A stretch of 5,554 nt of DNA, from the NCBI GenBank assembly GCA_031284675.1, contig JAITXQ010000044.1:1-5554 (forward strand), given 5' to 3'. The notes below the pieces were generated by a model. It was not told where the DNA came from and did not search any database. It was given only the letters and a program-made list of their open reading frames with translations. The translations under genes were made by a program, and so were the position numbers. Of this stretch, positions 1-5,554 are shown piece after piece. This DNA comes from Rickettsiales bacterium (GTDB taxonomy: Bacteria > Pseudomonadota > Alphaproteobacteria > Rickettsiales > Anaplasmataceae). Position 1 is the stretch's first letter; each line of letters begins with the position of its first letter.

Positions 1-25
1 ATTATGATTTGAGCCTATCAGAAGG

Positions 26-58
26 GTGTCATGAAAGTAGCTGACACTTGGAATCCAG
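26..58. repeat. Short palindromic intergenic repeat, copy 1
   Basis: GTGTCA at 26-31 and TGACAC at 42-47 form a perfect 6-bp inverted repeat around a 10-base loop, followed by TTGGAATCCAGG. Read on the minus strand, it contains the elements AGTGTC, AGCTACT and TGACA. This vocabulary (a TGACA palindrome, AGCTACT, GGAATCCAG) resembles short palindromic sequences that I recall as dispersed between Wolbachia genes; that is recollection, not a search result. It lies just beyond the 3' end of the broken tatC. No T-run follows the hairpin on either strand, so it is not a typical intrinsic terminator. Confidence 0.45.
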
Positions 59-65
59 GAATTTT

Positions 66-688
66 TCAATTGGATCTTGAGTTAGCTGTATCTAATCTTT
101 TTTTCTCAATATACCTACATATCAGGATGGACAACTCATATAGAATTAACATTGGTATTGCAAGCCCTACTTGGCTTAATACATCAGGTGGAGTTAAAAT
201 TGCAGCGATAATAAAAATTATCACTATTGCAATTCTACGTTTGCTTGACAAACTTTGTGCAGTGAGTAGCCCAACTCTCACCTAATGTGAGTATGACTGG
301 AATTTGAAATGCAGTACCAAATGCAAACATGAATTGGAGAACAAGGTCTAGATATTCACTAACTGATGGCATAAACTCTATCGGTATACCGAAGGATTTA
401 CCACTATGTTCAAAAGTGATAAAAAACTTCCAGGCTAAAGGAAATATATAGTAATAGACTACAGTAGCTCCCATTACAAATAAAACCGGTGTTGCAATTA
501 AGTATGGCAACAACACTGCCCTTTCGCTTTTATATAATCCAGGTGCTAAAAACATATAGAATTGCCATCAAACACAGGAAAATAAAAGTGCACTCATTAT
601 TGCAACTCTGAGATACACAAAAAATGCTTCTGTCAGATATGAATTGCTTATCTCTTGTATAATAAGAAATTAGATTCTTAAGTAAAAT
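66..688 (-). pseudogene. tatC: Broken tatC (twin-arginine translocase subunit TatC)
   Basis: TatC is the multi-spanning inner-membrane receptor of the Tat pathway, which exports folded proteins with twin-arginine signals. Clear homology reads from 636 down to 66 on the minus strand: LTEAFFVYLRVAIMSALLF, then WQFYMFLAPGLYKSE, YYYIFPLAWKF, PSVSEYLDLV and the hallmark LTPPDVLSQVGLAIPM. Weaker homology (ILLKNLISYYTRDKQFI) extends to 688 in another frame. Lesions: a frameshift near 637, an in-frame TGA at 568-570 where the family has a PVF-type segment before WQ, and a second frameshift at 282 between PVILTL and RVGLLTAQSL. The first roughly 40 residues, including the HLxELRxRL-type N-terminus that helps bind signal peptides, are not found in any frame upstream. 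About 205 codons remain, against about 240-250 in an intact gene. It diverges from secG. It cannot encode a working TatC as read, and several independent lesions argue against a single sequencing error. Confidence 0.9.
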
Positions 689-712
689 ACTTAATAAATT
701 TCTTTGTCATTT

Positions 713-738
713 CAGTGCATCAAGCTACTCGAGTGACA
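713..738. repeat. Short repeat related to copy 1, opposite orientation
   Basis: The stretch CAGTGCATCAAGCTACTCGA followed by GTGACA shares AGTG, AGCTACT and TGACA, in the same order and with similar spacing, with the minus-strand reading of the repeat at 26-58. The two copies therefore lie in opposite orientation on either side of the tatC remnant. This copy sits where the missing 5' part of tatC would be expected. Similarity is partial (a two- to three-base indel and several mismatches), so common origin is an inference. Confidence 0.3.
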
Positions 739-745
739 GATGTTC

Positions 746-774
746 TTGACTTGCGTGCTTTATACCTCTAAAAT
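746..774 (+). promoter_or_regulatory. Sigma70-type promoter for secG-pyrG
   Basis: TTGACT at 746-751 and TAAAAT at 769-774 are separated by exactly 17 bp. Each hexamer matches the sigma70 consensus at five of six positions. Transcription would be expected to start near 780-783, giving a leader of about 15 bases before the secG ATG at 798. No Shine-Dalgarno sequence is visible in that leader. Confidence 0.65.
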
Positions 775-797
775 TTTTATTTTCAGCCCTATCTATA

Positions 798-1118
798 ATG
801 TCAGTAACAGTACTAAGTATATTTCAAATAATATTGGTTGTTGTGTTAGTAATTTTAGTGCTCTTGCAGCCACCTGGTAGTAACTCACTAAGTGGTTTTA
901 GCAGCTCGCAACATGGGCTCAATTCGATGATTCCGGTGAAATCTTCTGCAAACCCACTCAGCAAAATAACGGCTATAGTTGCTGGATTGTTTATTATAAA
1001 TACGTTGCTATTATCAGGATTATGTTCAAAAGATGTACATAAAAAATCGATTGCAGAGAAAATTATATTAGAAAAAAAACAAGAAAACGAATCTACTTCT
1101 GTTCCCTTTGAAAATTAA
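798..1118 (+). CDS. secG: SecG, Sec translocon subunit
   Basis: SecG is the small inner-membrane subunit of the SecYEG channel and assists SecA-driven export of unfolded proteins. The 106-residue product has the family layout: a first membrane helix at about residues 4-23 running into [12 protein letters not shown] (the LLQ...G...SG motif), a polar Ser/Gly-rich loop at about 30-50, a second helix at about 57-75, and a charged Lys/Glu-rich tail at 78-106. Length is normal for alphaproteobacterial SecG. The ATG at 798 puts the first helix directly at the N-terminus and follows a good promoter, though no ribosome binding site is seen. Its TAA shares its last A with the pyrG ATG, so the two are probably co-transcribed and translationally coupled. 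It diverges from the dead tatC, so one export gene is kept beside a lost one. Confidence 0.9.
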   Translation: MSVTVLSIFQIILVVVLVILVLLQPPGSNSLSGFSSSQHGLNSMIPVKSSANPLSKITAIVAGLFIINTLLLSGLCSKDVHKKSIAEKIILEKKQENESTSVPFEN

Positions 1119-2719
1119 TGAAAGAAGCTAAATTTATCTTTGTAACAGGTGGGGTTGTTTCATCACTTGGTAAGGGTTTAGTTGCTTCAAGTGTTGGTGC
1201 GCTTCTTCAAGCTCACGGCTTTAAAGTCCGTATCAGAAAACTTGATCCATATCTAAATATTGATCCCGGAACAATGAACCCAACTCAGCACGGAGAGGTA
1301 TTTGTTACCGAGGATGGTGCTGAAACTGATTTGGACTTAGGGCATTATGAGCGTTTTACTGGAATTAAAGCGACTAAGGATGACAATATAACAACTGGTA
1401 AGGTGTATTACGAGTTATTAAAGAAAGAAAGGCATGGTGATTATCTGGGTAAAACTGTGCAAGTTATTCCTCATGTAACAGATTTAATCAAGTCGTTTAT
1501 TTTTAATAGTACAGAAGGTTTAGATTTTGTAATATGTGAAATAGGCGGAACTGTGGGTGATATTGAAAGCCAACCGTTTTTAGAGGCCATACGCCAAATT
1601 AGTTATAAATTAGGAAAACAAAAAGTTATTCTTATACACCTAACTTTAGTGCCATATCTTGCTGCAGCGCAGGAATCAAAAACAAAACCAACGCAACATT
1701 CAGTTCGAGAATTAAATTCTGCAGGGTTACAACCAGATGTTGTATTATGCCGCAGTGAGAGAGAAATTTCCGATAATCAAAAAGAGAAAATAGCTAAGCT
1801 TTGTAATGTTTCTTTATCTAATGTGATACCTGCTCCTGATGTAAGTAATATATATGAATTACCAGTTTTGTATAATCAGTGTGGGCTTGATGCGCAAATT
1901 TTGGAGCACTTTCATTTAAGTAAGCCGAAGCCAAATCTTGCTGGATGGGGTAAAATAGTGCACTCTATAAGACACCCAATACAGGAAGTTACTGTATCTA
2001 TAGTAGGTAAATACACCGAATTCCCTGATGCATATAAATCTTTATTGGAAGCACTAACTCATGGTGCAATTAGTAATAAAATTAAAGTAAAGATAAATTG
2101 GGTTAACTCAAGAGAGAAGGATAAAAAACCTATAGAAGAGAAATTACAGAATTCTCATGCAATCCTTGTCCCAGGGGGTTTTGGTGACGATGGAGTGGAG
2201 GGTAAAATCTTAGCAATAAATTACGCTCGCACAAATAATATCCCATTTTTTGGAATATGCCTTGGCATGCAGCTTGCAGTTATTGAGTTTGCTCGTAACG
2301 TTGTTGAGCTTGAAGATGTACACTCTGAAGAATTTTGTACCTGTAAACATCCAATCATTAAGTTAGCTGGTAGCCAAAGTGCTGATCTTGGTGGAACCAT
2401 GAGACTTGGAGCGTACAAATGTAATATAAGCCCAAATTCCAAAATGGCAGATGCGTATGGTAGTGTCACTATTTCAGAAAGACACAGGCACAGGTACATA
2501 ATTAACTCAAGTTATAAAGATGATTTAGAAAAAAATGGACTGATGTGTAGCAGCATATCAGAAGATGGAACGTGTATAGAGGCAGTAGAGTTAGAAAGTC
2601 ATCCATGGTTTATCGGTGTGCAATTTCATCCAGAATTTCAATCAAAACCATTTTCTTCTCATCCTCTTTTTGTATCATTTATTAAAGCAGCTATTGATAA
2701 AAAACCTGATAAAATTTAA
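1118..2719 (+). CDS. pyrG: CTP synthase
   Basis: The cytosolic enzyme makes CTP from UTP, ATP and glutamine, the last step of pyrimidine nucleotide synthesis. The 533 residues show both domains. The N-terminal amidoligase domain (about 1-270) has the P-loop [10 protein letters not shown] at 11-20, [15 protein letters not shown] at 66-80 with the presumed Mg-binding Asp71, [11 protein letters not shown] from Glu141, and KTKPTQHSV at 188-196. The class I glutamine amidotransferase domain (about 290-530) has the oxyanion-strand motif PGGFG at 352-356, the nucleophile Cys381 in GICLGMQ, and His504 and Glu506 in QFHPE. Length and motifs indicate an active enzyme. One oddity: where the family normally has an R-G-x-E lid sequence after GGFG, this protein reads D-G-V-E (Asp358-Glu361). 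The ATG overlaps the secG stop by one base, with no clear ribosome binding site, suggesting reinitiation after secG. Confidence 0.97.
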   Translation: MKEAKFIFVTGGVVSSLGKGLVASSVGALLQAHGFKVRIRKLDPYLNIDPGTMNPTQHGEVFVTEDGAETDLDLGHYERFTGIKATKDDNITTGKVYYELLKKERHGDYLGKTVQVIPHVTDLIKSFIFNSTEGLDFVICEIGGTVGDIESQPFLEAIRQISYKLGKQKVILIHLTLVPYLAAAQESKTKPTQHSVRELNSAGLQPDVVLCRSEREISDNQKEKIAKLCNVSLSNVIPAPDVSNIYELPVLYNQCGLDAQILEHFHLSKPKPNLAGWGKIVHSIRHPIQEVTVSIVGKYTEFPDAYKSLLEALTHGAISNKIKVKINWVNSREKDKKPIEEKLQNSHAILVPGGFGDDGVEGKILAINYARTNNIPFFGICLGMQLAVIEFARNVVELEDVHSEEFCTCKHPIIKLAGSQSADLGGTMRLGAYKCNISPNSKMADAYGSVTISERHRHRYIINSSYKDDLEKNGLMCSSISEDGTCIEAVELESHPWFIGVQFHPEFQSKPFSSHPLFVSFIKAAIDKKPDKI

Positions 2720-2735
2720 TAAATGAGATTAATAG

Positions 2736-2813
2736 ATGGGTAAAGGTAGACAACTTGCGGGAGATAAAAAAATTAAAAAAAGAAAATTGTATTTGTTGCA
2801 AATAAGTGTCTAG
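2736..2813 (+). CDS. Possible 25-residue basic micro-ORF
   Basis: Between pyrG and tadA, an ATG at 2736 opens 25 codons ending in TAG at 2811-2813. The peptide begins MGKGRQLAGDKKIKKRKLYL and ends LQISV, with eight Lys and two Arg. A weak GAGA (2725-2728) lies about 7 bases upstream as a possible ribosome binding site. The stop shares its final G with the GTG proposed as the tadA start, repeating the one-base overlap of secG and pyrG and suggesting it could feed ribosomes into tadA. I do not recognise the peptide. Its length, basic character and MGKG start recall the tiny ribosomal protein Thx, but the remainder does not match convincingly. It may equally be a chance ORF in A-rich spacer. Confidence 0.3.
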   Translation: MGKGRQLAGDKKIKKRKLYLLQISV

Positions 2814-3247
2814 TGTTTAAATATCGATATATGGAGCTTGCCATAGAGCAAGCTAAACTTGCTCAGAAAAATGGTGAGGTGCCAATAGGGGCTATAGTAG
2901 TAAATAAAAATAATGTGATTGCTTCTGCATACAACATGACTATTATGTCTAATGATCCAACTGCACATGCGGAGATATTAGCAATCAGGCAAGCATCTGC
3001 AACTTCAAGACTATGTGATGCTGACATGTACGTAACATTAGAACCGTGCCCGATGTGTGCTCAAGCTGTCTCCTTTGCAAGAATTAAACGATTGTACTTT
3101 GGAGCTTACAATCCAAAAGGTGGAGGGATTGAGAATGGTGCTAAAATATTTCAATTTTGTAACCATATACCTGAAGTTTATGGTGGGGTATTAGAAACAG
3201 AATGCTCCTTTTTGTTAAAAGATTTTTTTGAGAAACTAAGGACCTAA
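2813..3247 (+). CDS. tadA: tRNA-specific adenosine deaminase TadA
   Basis: TadA deaminates adenosine 34 of tRNA-Arg(ACG) to inosine, letting one tRNA read several CGN codons; it acts as a cytosolic homodimer. The 144-residue protein has the full zinc-dependent deaminase signature: GEVPIGAIVV at 21-30, DPTAHAEILAIRQ at 48-60 with zinc ligand His52 and proton-shuttle Glu54, and LEPCPMCAQA at 76-85 with zinc ligands Cys79 and Cys82. The spacing, the PTAHAE context and the FFEKLR end favour TadA over cytidine or guanine deaminases. The GTG at 2813 gives an N-terminus MFKYRYMELAIEQA that fits the family; an ATG at 2831 would remove six residues and remain possible. Neither start has a clear ribosome binding site. 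It lies 93 bp after pyrG on the same strand and converges on the transporter gene. Confidence 0.9.
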   Translation: MFKYRYMELAIEQAKLAQKNGEVPIGAIVVNKNNVIASAYNMTIMSNDPTAHAEILAIRQASATSRLCDADMYVTLEPCPMCAQAVSFARIKRLYFGAYNPKGGGIENGAKIFQFCNHIPEVYGGVLETECSFLLKDFFEKLRT

Positions 3248-3291
3248 CTTAGGCTACGGTATAAATTTAAGAAAAAACCTGAGGATTTTCA
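3248..3291. other. Convergent spacer with no visible terminator
   Basis: These 44 bases separate the ends of tadA and the minus-strand transporter gene. They contain a run of A and a CCTGAGG sequence flanked by A and T tracts. The only self-complementary arms there leave a one-base centre, so no stable hairpin with a T-run is evident for either direction. Confidence 0.5.
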
Positions 3292-4563
3292 TCAATTAAA
3301 TTTTTTATCTTGTGGTTTTATTTGCAATATTGCTACCAGACTGATCAATAAGCAAAAGATTATATAGAGTCCAGCTACAAAGTTTATTTGAGGAAATGTT
3401 ACAGTCAACCAAATACACACCATAGGAGTAAATCCTCCGTGTAACGCATAAGAGATATTACGTGATAAGCTTACACCACTAAACCTAACATTGGTGGGAA
3501 AGAGTTCAGATGCAACTATTCCTATAGGATTTATACCCCTTTCTATTATAGAAAGAGCCATTATGCCCAGCATAATTACAAGGTAACTTTTATAGTAGTA
3601 TGCAATGGATAATATTGGACAACATAGTACCATTGTAATTACTATAAATAAGATTGCAGTACGCTCTTTCCCCACTTTATCAGCCAACATTCCAAGCGCT
3701 ATTGAAGATATTGGTATTAATATACTGGTTACAATCAACACAATTTCGTTGATATATGTTGTTGCATACACCTCAACTGATACTATTTCTTTTGCAAGCG
3801 TTCGAAGAAATATGGTAAATCCAACAGCAACATTAACGGGTACAGATATTAAAACAGCAAGTGTAAGAACCTTCTTGTGGCGTTTTACCAGTTCTATTGC
3901 TGATAAACTAGATAAATTTCTTTGTTTTCGATTTTCTTCATATGCTGGAGTTTCCCCCAGTGTATATATATTATATGCGCTAATTAACCCTAAAACAGCT
4001 GAAAAAGTAAACGGCAGTCTCCAACCCCAGGCGTTAAAATCAGTGGTTTTTTTGCAGATGATTATTATCACTACGGAAAGTAAGATGCCAATAGAGCGAC
4101 CAAAACTTATTATTCCAAAAAACATTCCTAGTTTTTTTTTCTTATTAGATAAATGTTCTATGAGATAAACAGAACTGCCTCCTTGTTCAGCGCCGAGTGC
4201 AATTCCTTGTGTTACATGGATTGCAAGAAGCAATATAGTGGCAGTTATATCTATTTGATTATAACTTGGAATGAATGCGATTAGACTAGATGGAATCGAT
4301 ATCAGCAAGATAGCAATTGGTAACGCTATCTTCCTTCCATATCTGTCACCAATGTGACCAAATATGAATGCGCCAAGTGGCCTTACCATAGCACCCAGCC
4401 CTGTTATTCCAAATAATTGCAGTATGTTGTAGTAAGCATCTTTTGCAAAACAAAACTCTCTGCTGATTATGTTAATCAAATCAATAAAGAGCATGTGATC
4501 ATACCATATTGTAACTCTGCAGAGTATGTTTGATATCAACACCCTTGTTTGGTGACTGTACAC
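3292..4563 (-). CDS. MFS transporter, MHS (ProP-like) family
   Basis: This is a 12-helix inner-membrane secondary transporter of the metabolite:H+ symporter branch of the major facilitator superfamily, whose members carry proline/betaine, alpha-ketoglutarate or other small acids. The 423 residues show MVRPLGAFIFGHIGDRYGRK at 59-78 (motif A in the loop between helices 2 and 3), QGIALGAEQGGSSVYLIEH at 119-137, a second-half motif A, GMLADKVGKER, at 291-301, and ELFPTNVRFSGVSLSRNI at 353-370, the family's FPxxxRxSG signature. Length is normal. The start is a GTG at 4561-4563; an in-frame TAA lies eight codons upstream with no ATG between. It puts WYD at residues 20-22, as expected. The first helix is atypical: NILCRVTIWYDHM stands where many relatives have a G(N)xxEWYDF-type sequence, so the usual Glu is Ile. 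The substrate cannot be inferred. It diverges from the ankyrin gene. Confidence 0.88.
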   Translation of the reverse strand: MYSHQTRVLISNILCRVTIWYDHMLFIDLINIISREFCFAKDAYYNILQLFGITGLGAMVRPLGAFIFGHIGDRYGRKIALPIAILLISIPSSLIAFIPSYNQIDITATILLLAIHVTQGIALGAEQGGSSVYLIEHLSNKKKKLGMFFGIISFGRSIGILLSVVIIIICKKTTDFNAWGWRLPFTFSAVLGLISAYNIYTLGETPAYEENRKQRNLSSLSAIELVKRHKKVLTLAVLISVPVNVAVGFTIFLRTLAKEIVSVEVYATTYINEIVLIVTSILIPISSIALGMLADKVGKERTAILFIVITMVLCCPILSIAYYYKSYLVIMLGIMALSIIERGINPIGIVASELFPTNVRFSGVSLSRNISYALHGGFTPMVCIWLTVTFPQINFVAGLYIIFCLLISLVAILQIKPQDKKFN

Positions 4564-4594
4564 TAAATTTAATTTGTAAATATTTGCTTATTTC

Positions 4595-4622
4595 ATTATG
4601 GCTGCTTTTTGGGATTTTGCAA
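4595..4622 (-). promoter_or_regulatory. Candidate promoter for the transporter gene
   Basis: On the minus strand, TTGCAA (4617-4622) and CATAAT (4595-4600) are 16 bp apart. The -10 matches consensus at five of six positions, the -35 at four of six. Initiation near 4588 would leave a leader of about 25 bases before the GTG start at 4563. No ribosome binding site is seen in that leader. Confidence 0.35.
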
Positions 4623-4637
4623 CCTAAGCGTATGGAG

Positions 4638-4665
4638 TTGACTTTTTGCCATAATATACGATAAT
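4638..4665 (+). promoter_or_regulatory. Sigma70-type promoter for the ankyrin gene
   Basis: TTGACT (4638-4643) and GATAAT (4660-4665) are 16 bp apart, and each matches consensus at five of six positions. The -35 is identical to that of the secG promoter. Transcription would begin near 4672, about 25 bases before the ATG. The promoter looks intact although the gene it serves is frameshifted. Confidence 0.55.
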
Positions 4666-4683
4666 TACAATGTTGTTAAAATT

Positions 4684-4688
4684 AGGGG
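4684..4688 (+). promoter_or_regulatory. Ribosome binding site of the ankyrin gene
   Basis: AGGGG ends 7 bases before the ATG at 4696. It is the clearest Shine-Dalgarno sequence in the window; the other genes here have weak or no visible site. It fixes the start codon of the ankyrin gene. Confidence 0.6.
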
Positions 4689-4695
4689 TAAGATT

Positions 4696-5373
4696 ATGAT
4701 AGGATATGTGCAGTGGAAAGAAATATTAAGTGCAATTAATGAGGAAGAAGGTTTAAGTAAAGATAACGTAATTGAAAGAATAGAAAAAGCATTAGGAAGT
4801 AGGTTAATTAAACTAGCAAGTCAGTTAAGTGGAACCCATGATCAGGAGCACAAGGCACTCCAGGAAAAGCTTACATCATGGAGGAAAAGTGAATTTTCAT
4901 TGAATTATCAATTCGATAGTGATATAGGCACATTACTGCACATAGCTGCTAGAAATAACTATGTAAATATAATAAAGTCCCTGAAGGACAAGGGTGCAGA
5001 TATTAATATACAGAACGAGCGTGGAAATACTCCCTTACATGAAGCTGTTGAAAGTGGCTGTAAAGAAGTGGTACAGTCTCTAATAGAAAATGGAGCAGAT
5101 GTAAATGCAAAAACTGAAAGGAGTGAAGACACTCCTTTGCACTTTGCTCGTAATGCAGAAATGATAGAACTTTTAATAAAAAATGGAGCGAGTGTTAATG
5201 AAAAAAACAAATATAGACTTGTCCCTTTACATAATGCAGTTGAGTGCAAAGTAGATATAGTAGGATGGTCAATAAAAAAAATGTTCAACGTTATTGCTCG
5301 AGATAAAGATAAAAACACGCCTTTACATAACGATGACCATATAGATGCAGTAATTACAAGCAGAAGAGATTAA
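4696..5373 (+). CDS. Ankyrin-repeat protein, 5' reading frame of a frameshifted gene
   Basis: Ankyrin repeats form helical stacks that bind other proteins; in Wolbachia such proteins are abundant and often suspected of acting on the host. The 225 residues open with a non-repeat leader (1-75, WKEILSAINEEEGLSKDNVI and following) of a type I recall from other Wolbachia ANK proteins. Repeats follow at about 76-108, 109-141 (RGNTPLHEAVESG...ENGADVNAK, the best match to consensus), 142-172 (two residues short), 173-205 (degraded: DIVGWSIKKMFNVIARD) and 206-222 (NTPLHNDDHIDAVI, incomplete). No signal peptide or membrane helix is seen. The frame stops at 5373, while ankyrin-like coding continues one frame over, so the product is probably a truncated form of a longer protein. 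The start is secure from the AGGGG site and upstream promoter. The host target and any function are unknown. Confidence 0.85.
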   Translation: MIGYVQWKEILSAINEEEGLSKDNVIERIEKALGSRLIKLASQLSGTHDQEHKALQEKLTSWRKSEFSLNYQFDSDIGTLLHIAARNNYVNIIKSLKDKGADINIQNERGNTPLHEAVESGCKEVVQSLIENGADVNAKTERSEDTPLHFARNAEMIELLIKNGASVNEKNKYRLVPLHNAVECKVDIVGWSIKKMFNVIARDKDKNTPLHNDDHIDAVITSRRD

Positions 5374-5554
5374 TATTAATGCAGCAAATGAAAATGGGCT
5401 GACTTCTTTACATTTAGCTGTAACACGCGGCTGTACAGGCAATGGCGTCAACTTAAGGAAGCGATTATGTGTAAAATTTCTCTCTAAAATTTTTACCATT
5501 AAATTATCCAAAGAGTTAAAGAAAAAACGCTGTTGTTTCTATGAAAAAGTTTAA
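5354..5554 (+). pseudogene. Out-of-frame 3' part of the ankyrin gene
   Basis: In the frame one base on from the upstream ankyrin ORF, open coding runs from 5354 (just after a TAA at 5351-5353) to a TAA at 5552-5554. It reads AEEININAANENGLTSLHLAVTRGC from 5360, an evident ankyrin repeat (NGLTSLHLAV matches the NGxTPLHLA core). The shift therefore lies at about 5354-5370 and amounts to one inserted or two lost bases. After about 5434 the ankyrin pattern ends abruptly and a basic, Lys/Arg-rich tail follows (NLRKRLCVKF...KELKKKRCCFYEKV), which I do not recognise. It has no start or ribosome binding site of its own and would be expressed only by frameshifting. The tail could be the native C-terminus, a second frameshift, or foreign sequence. 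Confidence 0.7.

Noticed and set aside
26..47. The 6-bp hairpin as a terminator for tatC
   Set aside because: There is no U-run after the hairpin on the minus strand, and the sequence fits a dispersed palindromic repeat better.
31..285. Plus-strand open frame of 84 codons opposite tatC
   Set aside because: It lies antisense to the conserved TatC C-terminal region, begins inside the palindromic repeat and resembles no known protein; it is a shadow of the old gene.
2221..2499. Minus-strand open frame inside pyrG
   Set aside because: It is antisense to the conserved glutaminase domain of CTP synthase and has no supporting features.
3270..3290. Bidirectional terminator between tadA and the transporter
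   Set aside because: The A-tract, CCTGAGG and T-tract look symmetrical, but the centre is a single base and the arms mismatch, so no real hairpin can form.
4132..4140. Run of nine T (A9 in the coding sense of the transporter) as a programmed slippage site
   Set aside because: It encodes Lys codons in an intact, normal-length frame; similar A8 runs occur in secG (1072-1079) and the ankyrin gene (about 5274-5281), as expected in AT-rich DNA. There is no sign that slippage yields a useful product.
3605..4168. Plus-strand open frame of 187 codons opposite the transporter
   Set aside because: The minus-strand frame carries all MFS signatures; the plus-strand translation has no recognisable domain or ribosome binding site.
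4959..5511. Two minus-strand open frames opposite the ankyrin gene
   Set aside because: Both are antisense to recognisable ankyrin repeats and show no family features.

Overview
The window is AT-rich DNA that looks like the chromosome of a Wolbachia strain (Alphaproteobacteria, Rickettsiales, Anaplasmataceae). The evidence is the Rickettsiales-type SecG and PyrG sequences, an MHS-type MFS transporter, an ankyrin-repeat gene whose N-terminal leader resembles many Wolbachia ANK proteins, short palindromic intergenic repeats, and two decaying genes beside intact housekeeping genes. The assignment comes from recognising sequences by eye, not from a database search.

Layout, left to right. Positions 1-797 hold no intact gene. 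Most of this stretch is a broken minus-strand tatC (Sec-independent translocase subunit, about 66-688) that has lost its N-terminal region and carries two frameshifts and an internal stop. Short related repeat sequences in opposite orientation lie at both of its ends (26-58 and 713-738). A clear sigma70-type promoter (746-774) then drives a plus-strand cluster: secG (798-1118), pyrG (1118-2719), a possible 25-codon basic micro-ORF (2736-2813) and tadA (2813-3247). secG and pyrG share one base, and the micro-ORF and tadA share one base, so translational coupling is likely. tadA converges, 44 bp away, on a minus-strand transporter gene (3292-4563). That gene diverges from an ankyrin-repeat gene (4696 onward) across a 132-bp spacer with a credible promoter for each direction. 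The ankyrin gene is frameshifted near 5354-5370: its first frame stops at 5373 and the repeat pattern resumes one frame over, ending at the TAA that is the last codon of the window.

Function. The plus-strand cluster combines Sec protein export (SecG), pyrimidine nucleotide synthesis (CTP synthase) and tRNA wobble editing (TadA), a housekeeping mix typical of reduced genomes rather than a pathway operon. The transporter and the ankyrin protein are the host-facing part: solute uptake, and a possible protein-interaction factor. The points most worth following up are the dead tatC, the ankyrin frameshift and the altered sequence beyond it, an Arg-to-Asp change in the GTP-responsive lid of CTP synthase, and the micro-ORF overlapping tadA. 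I found no CRISPR array, tRNA, rRNA, complete insertion sequence or convincing intrinsic terminator, and no clear sign of a wholly new system.
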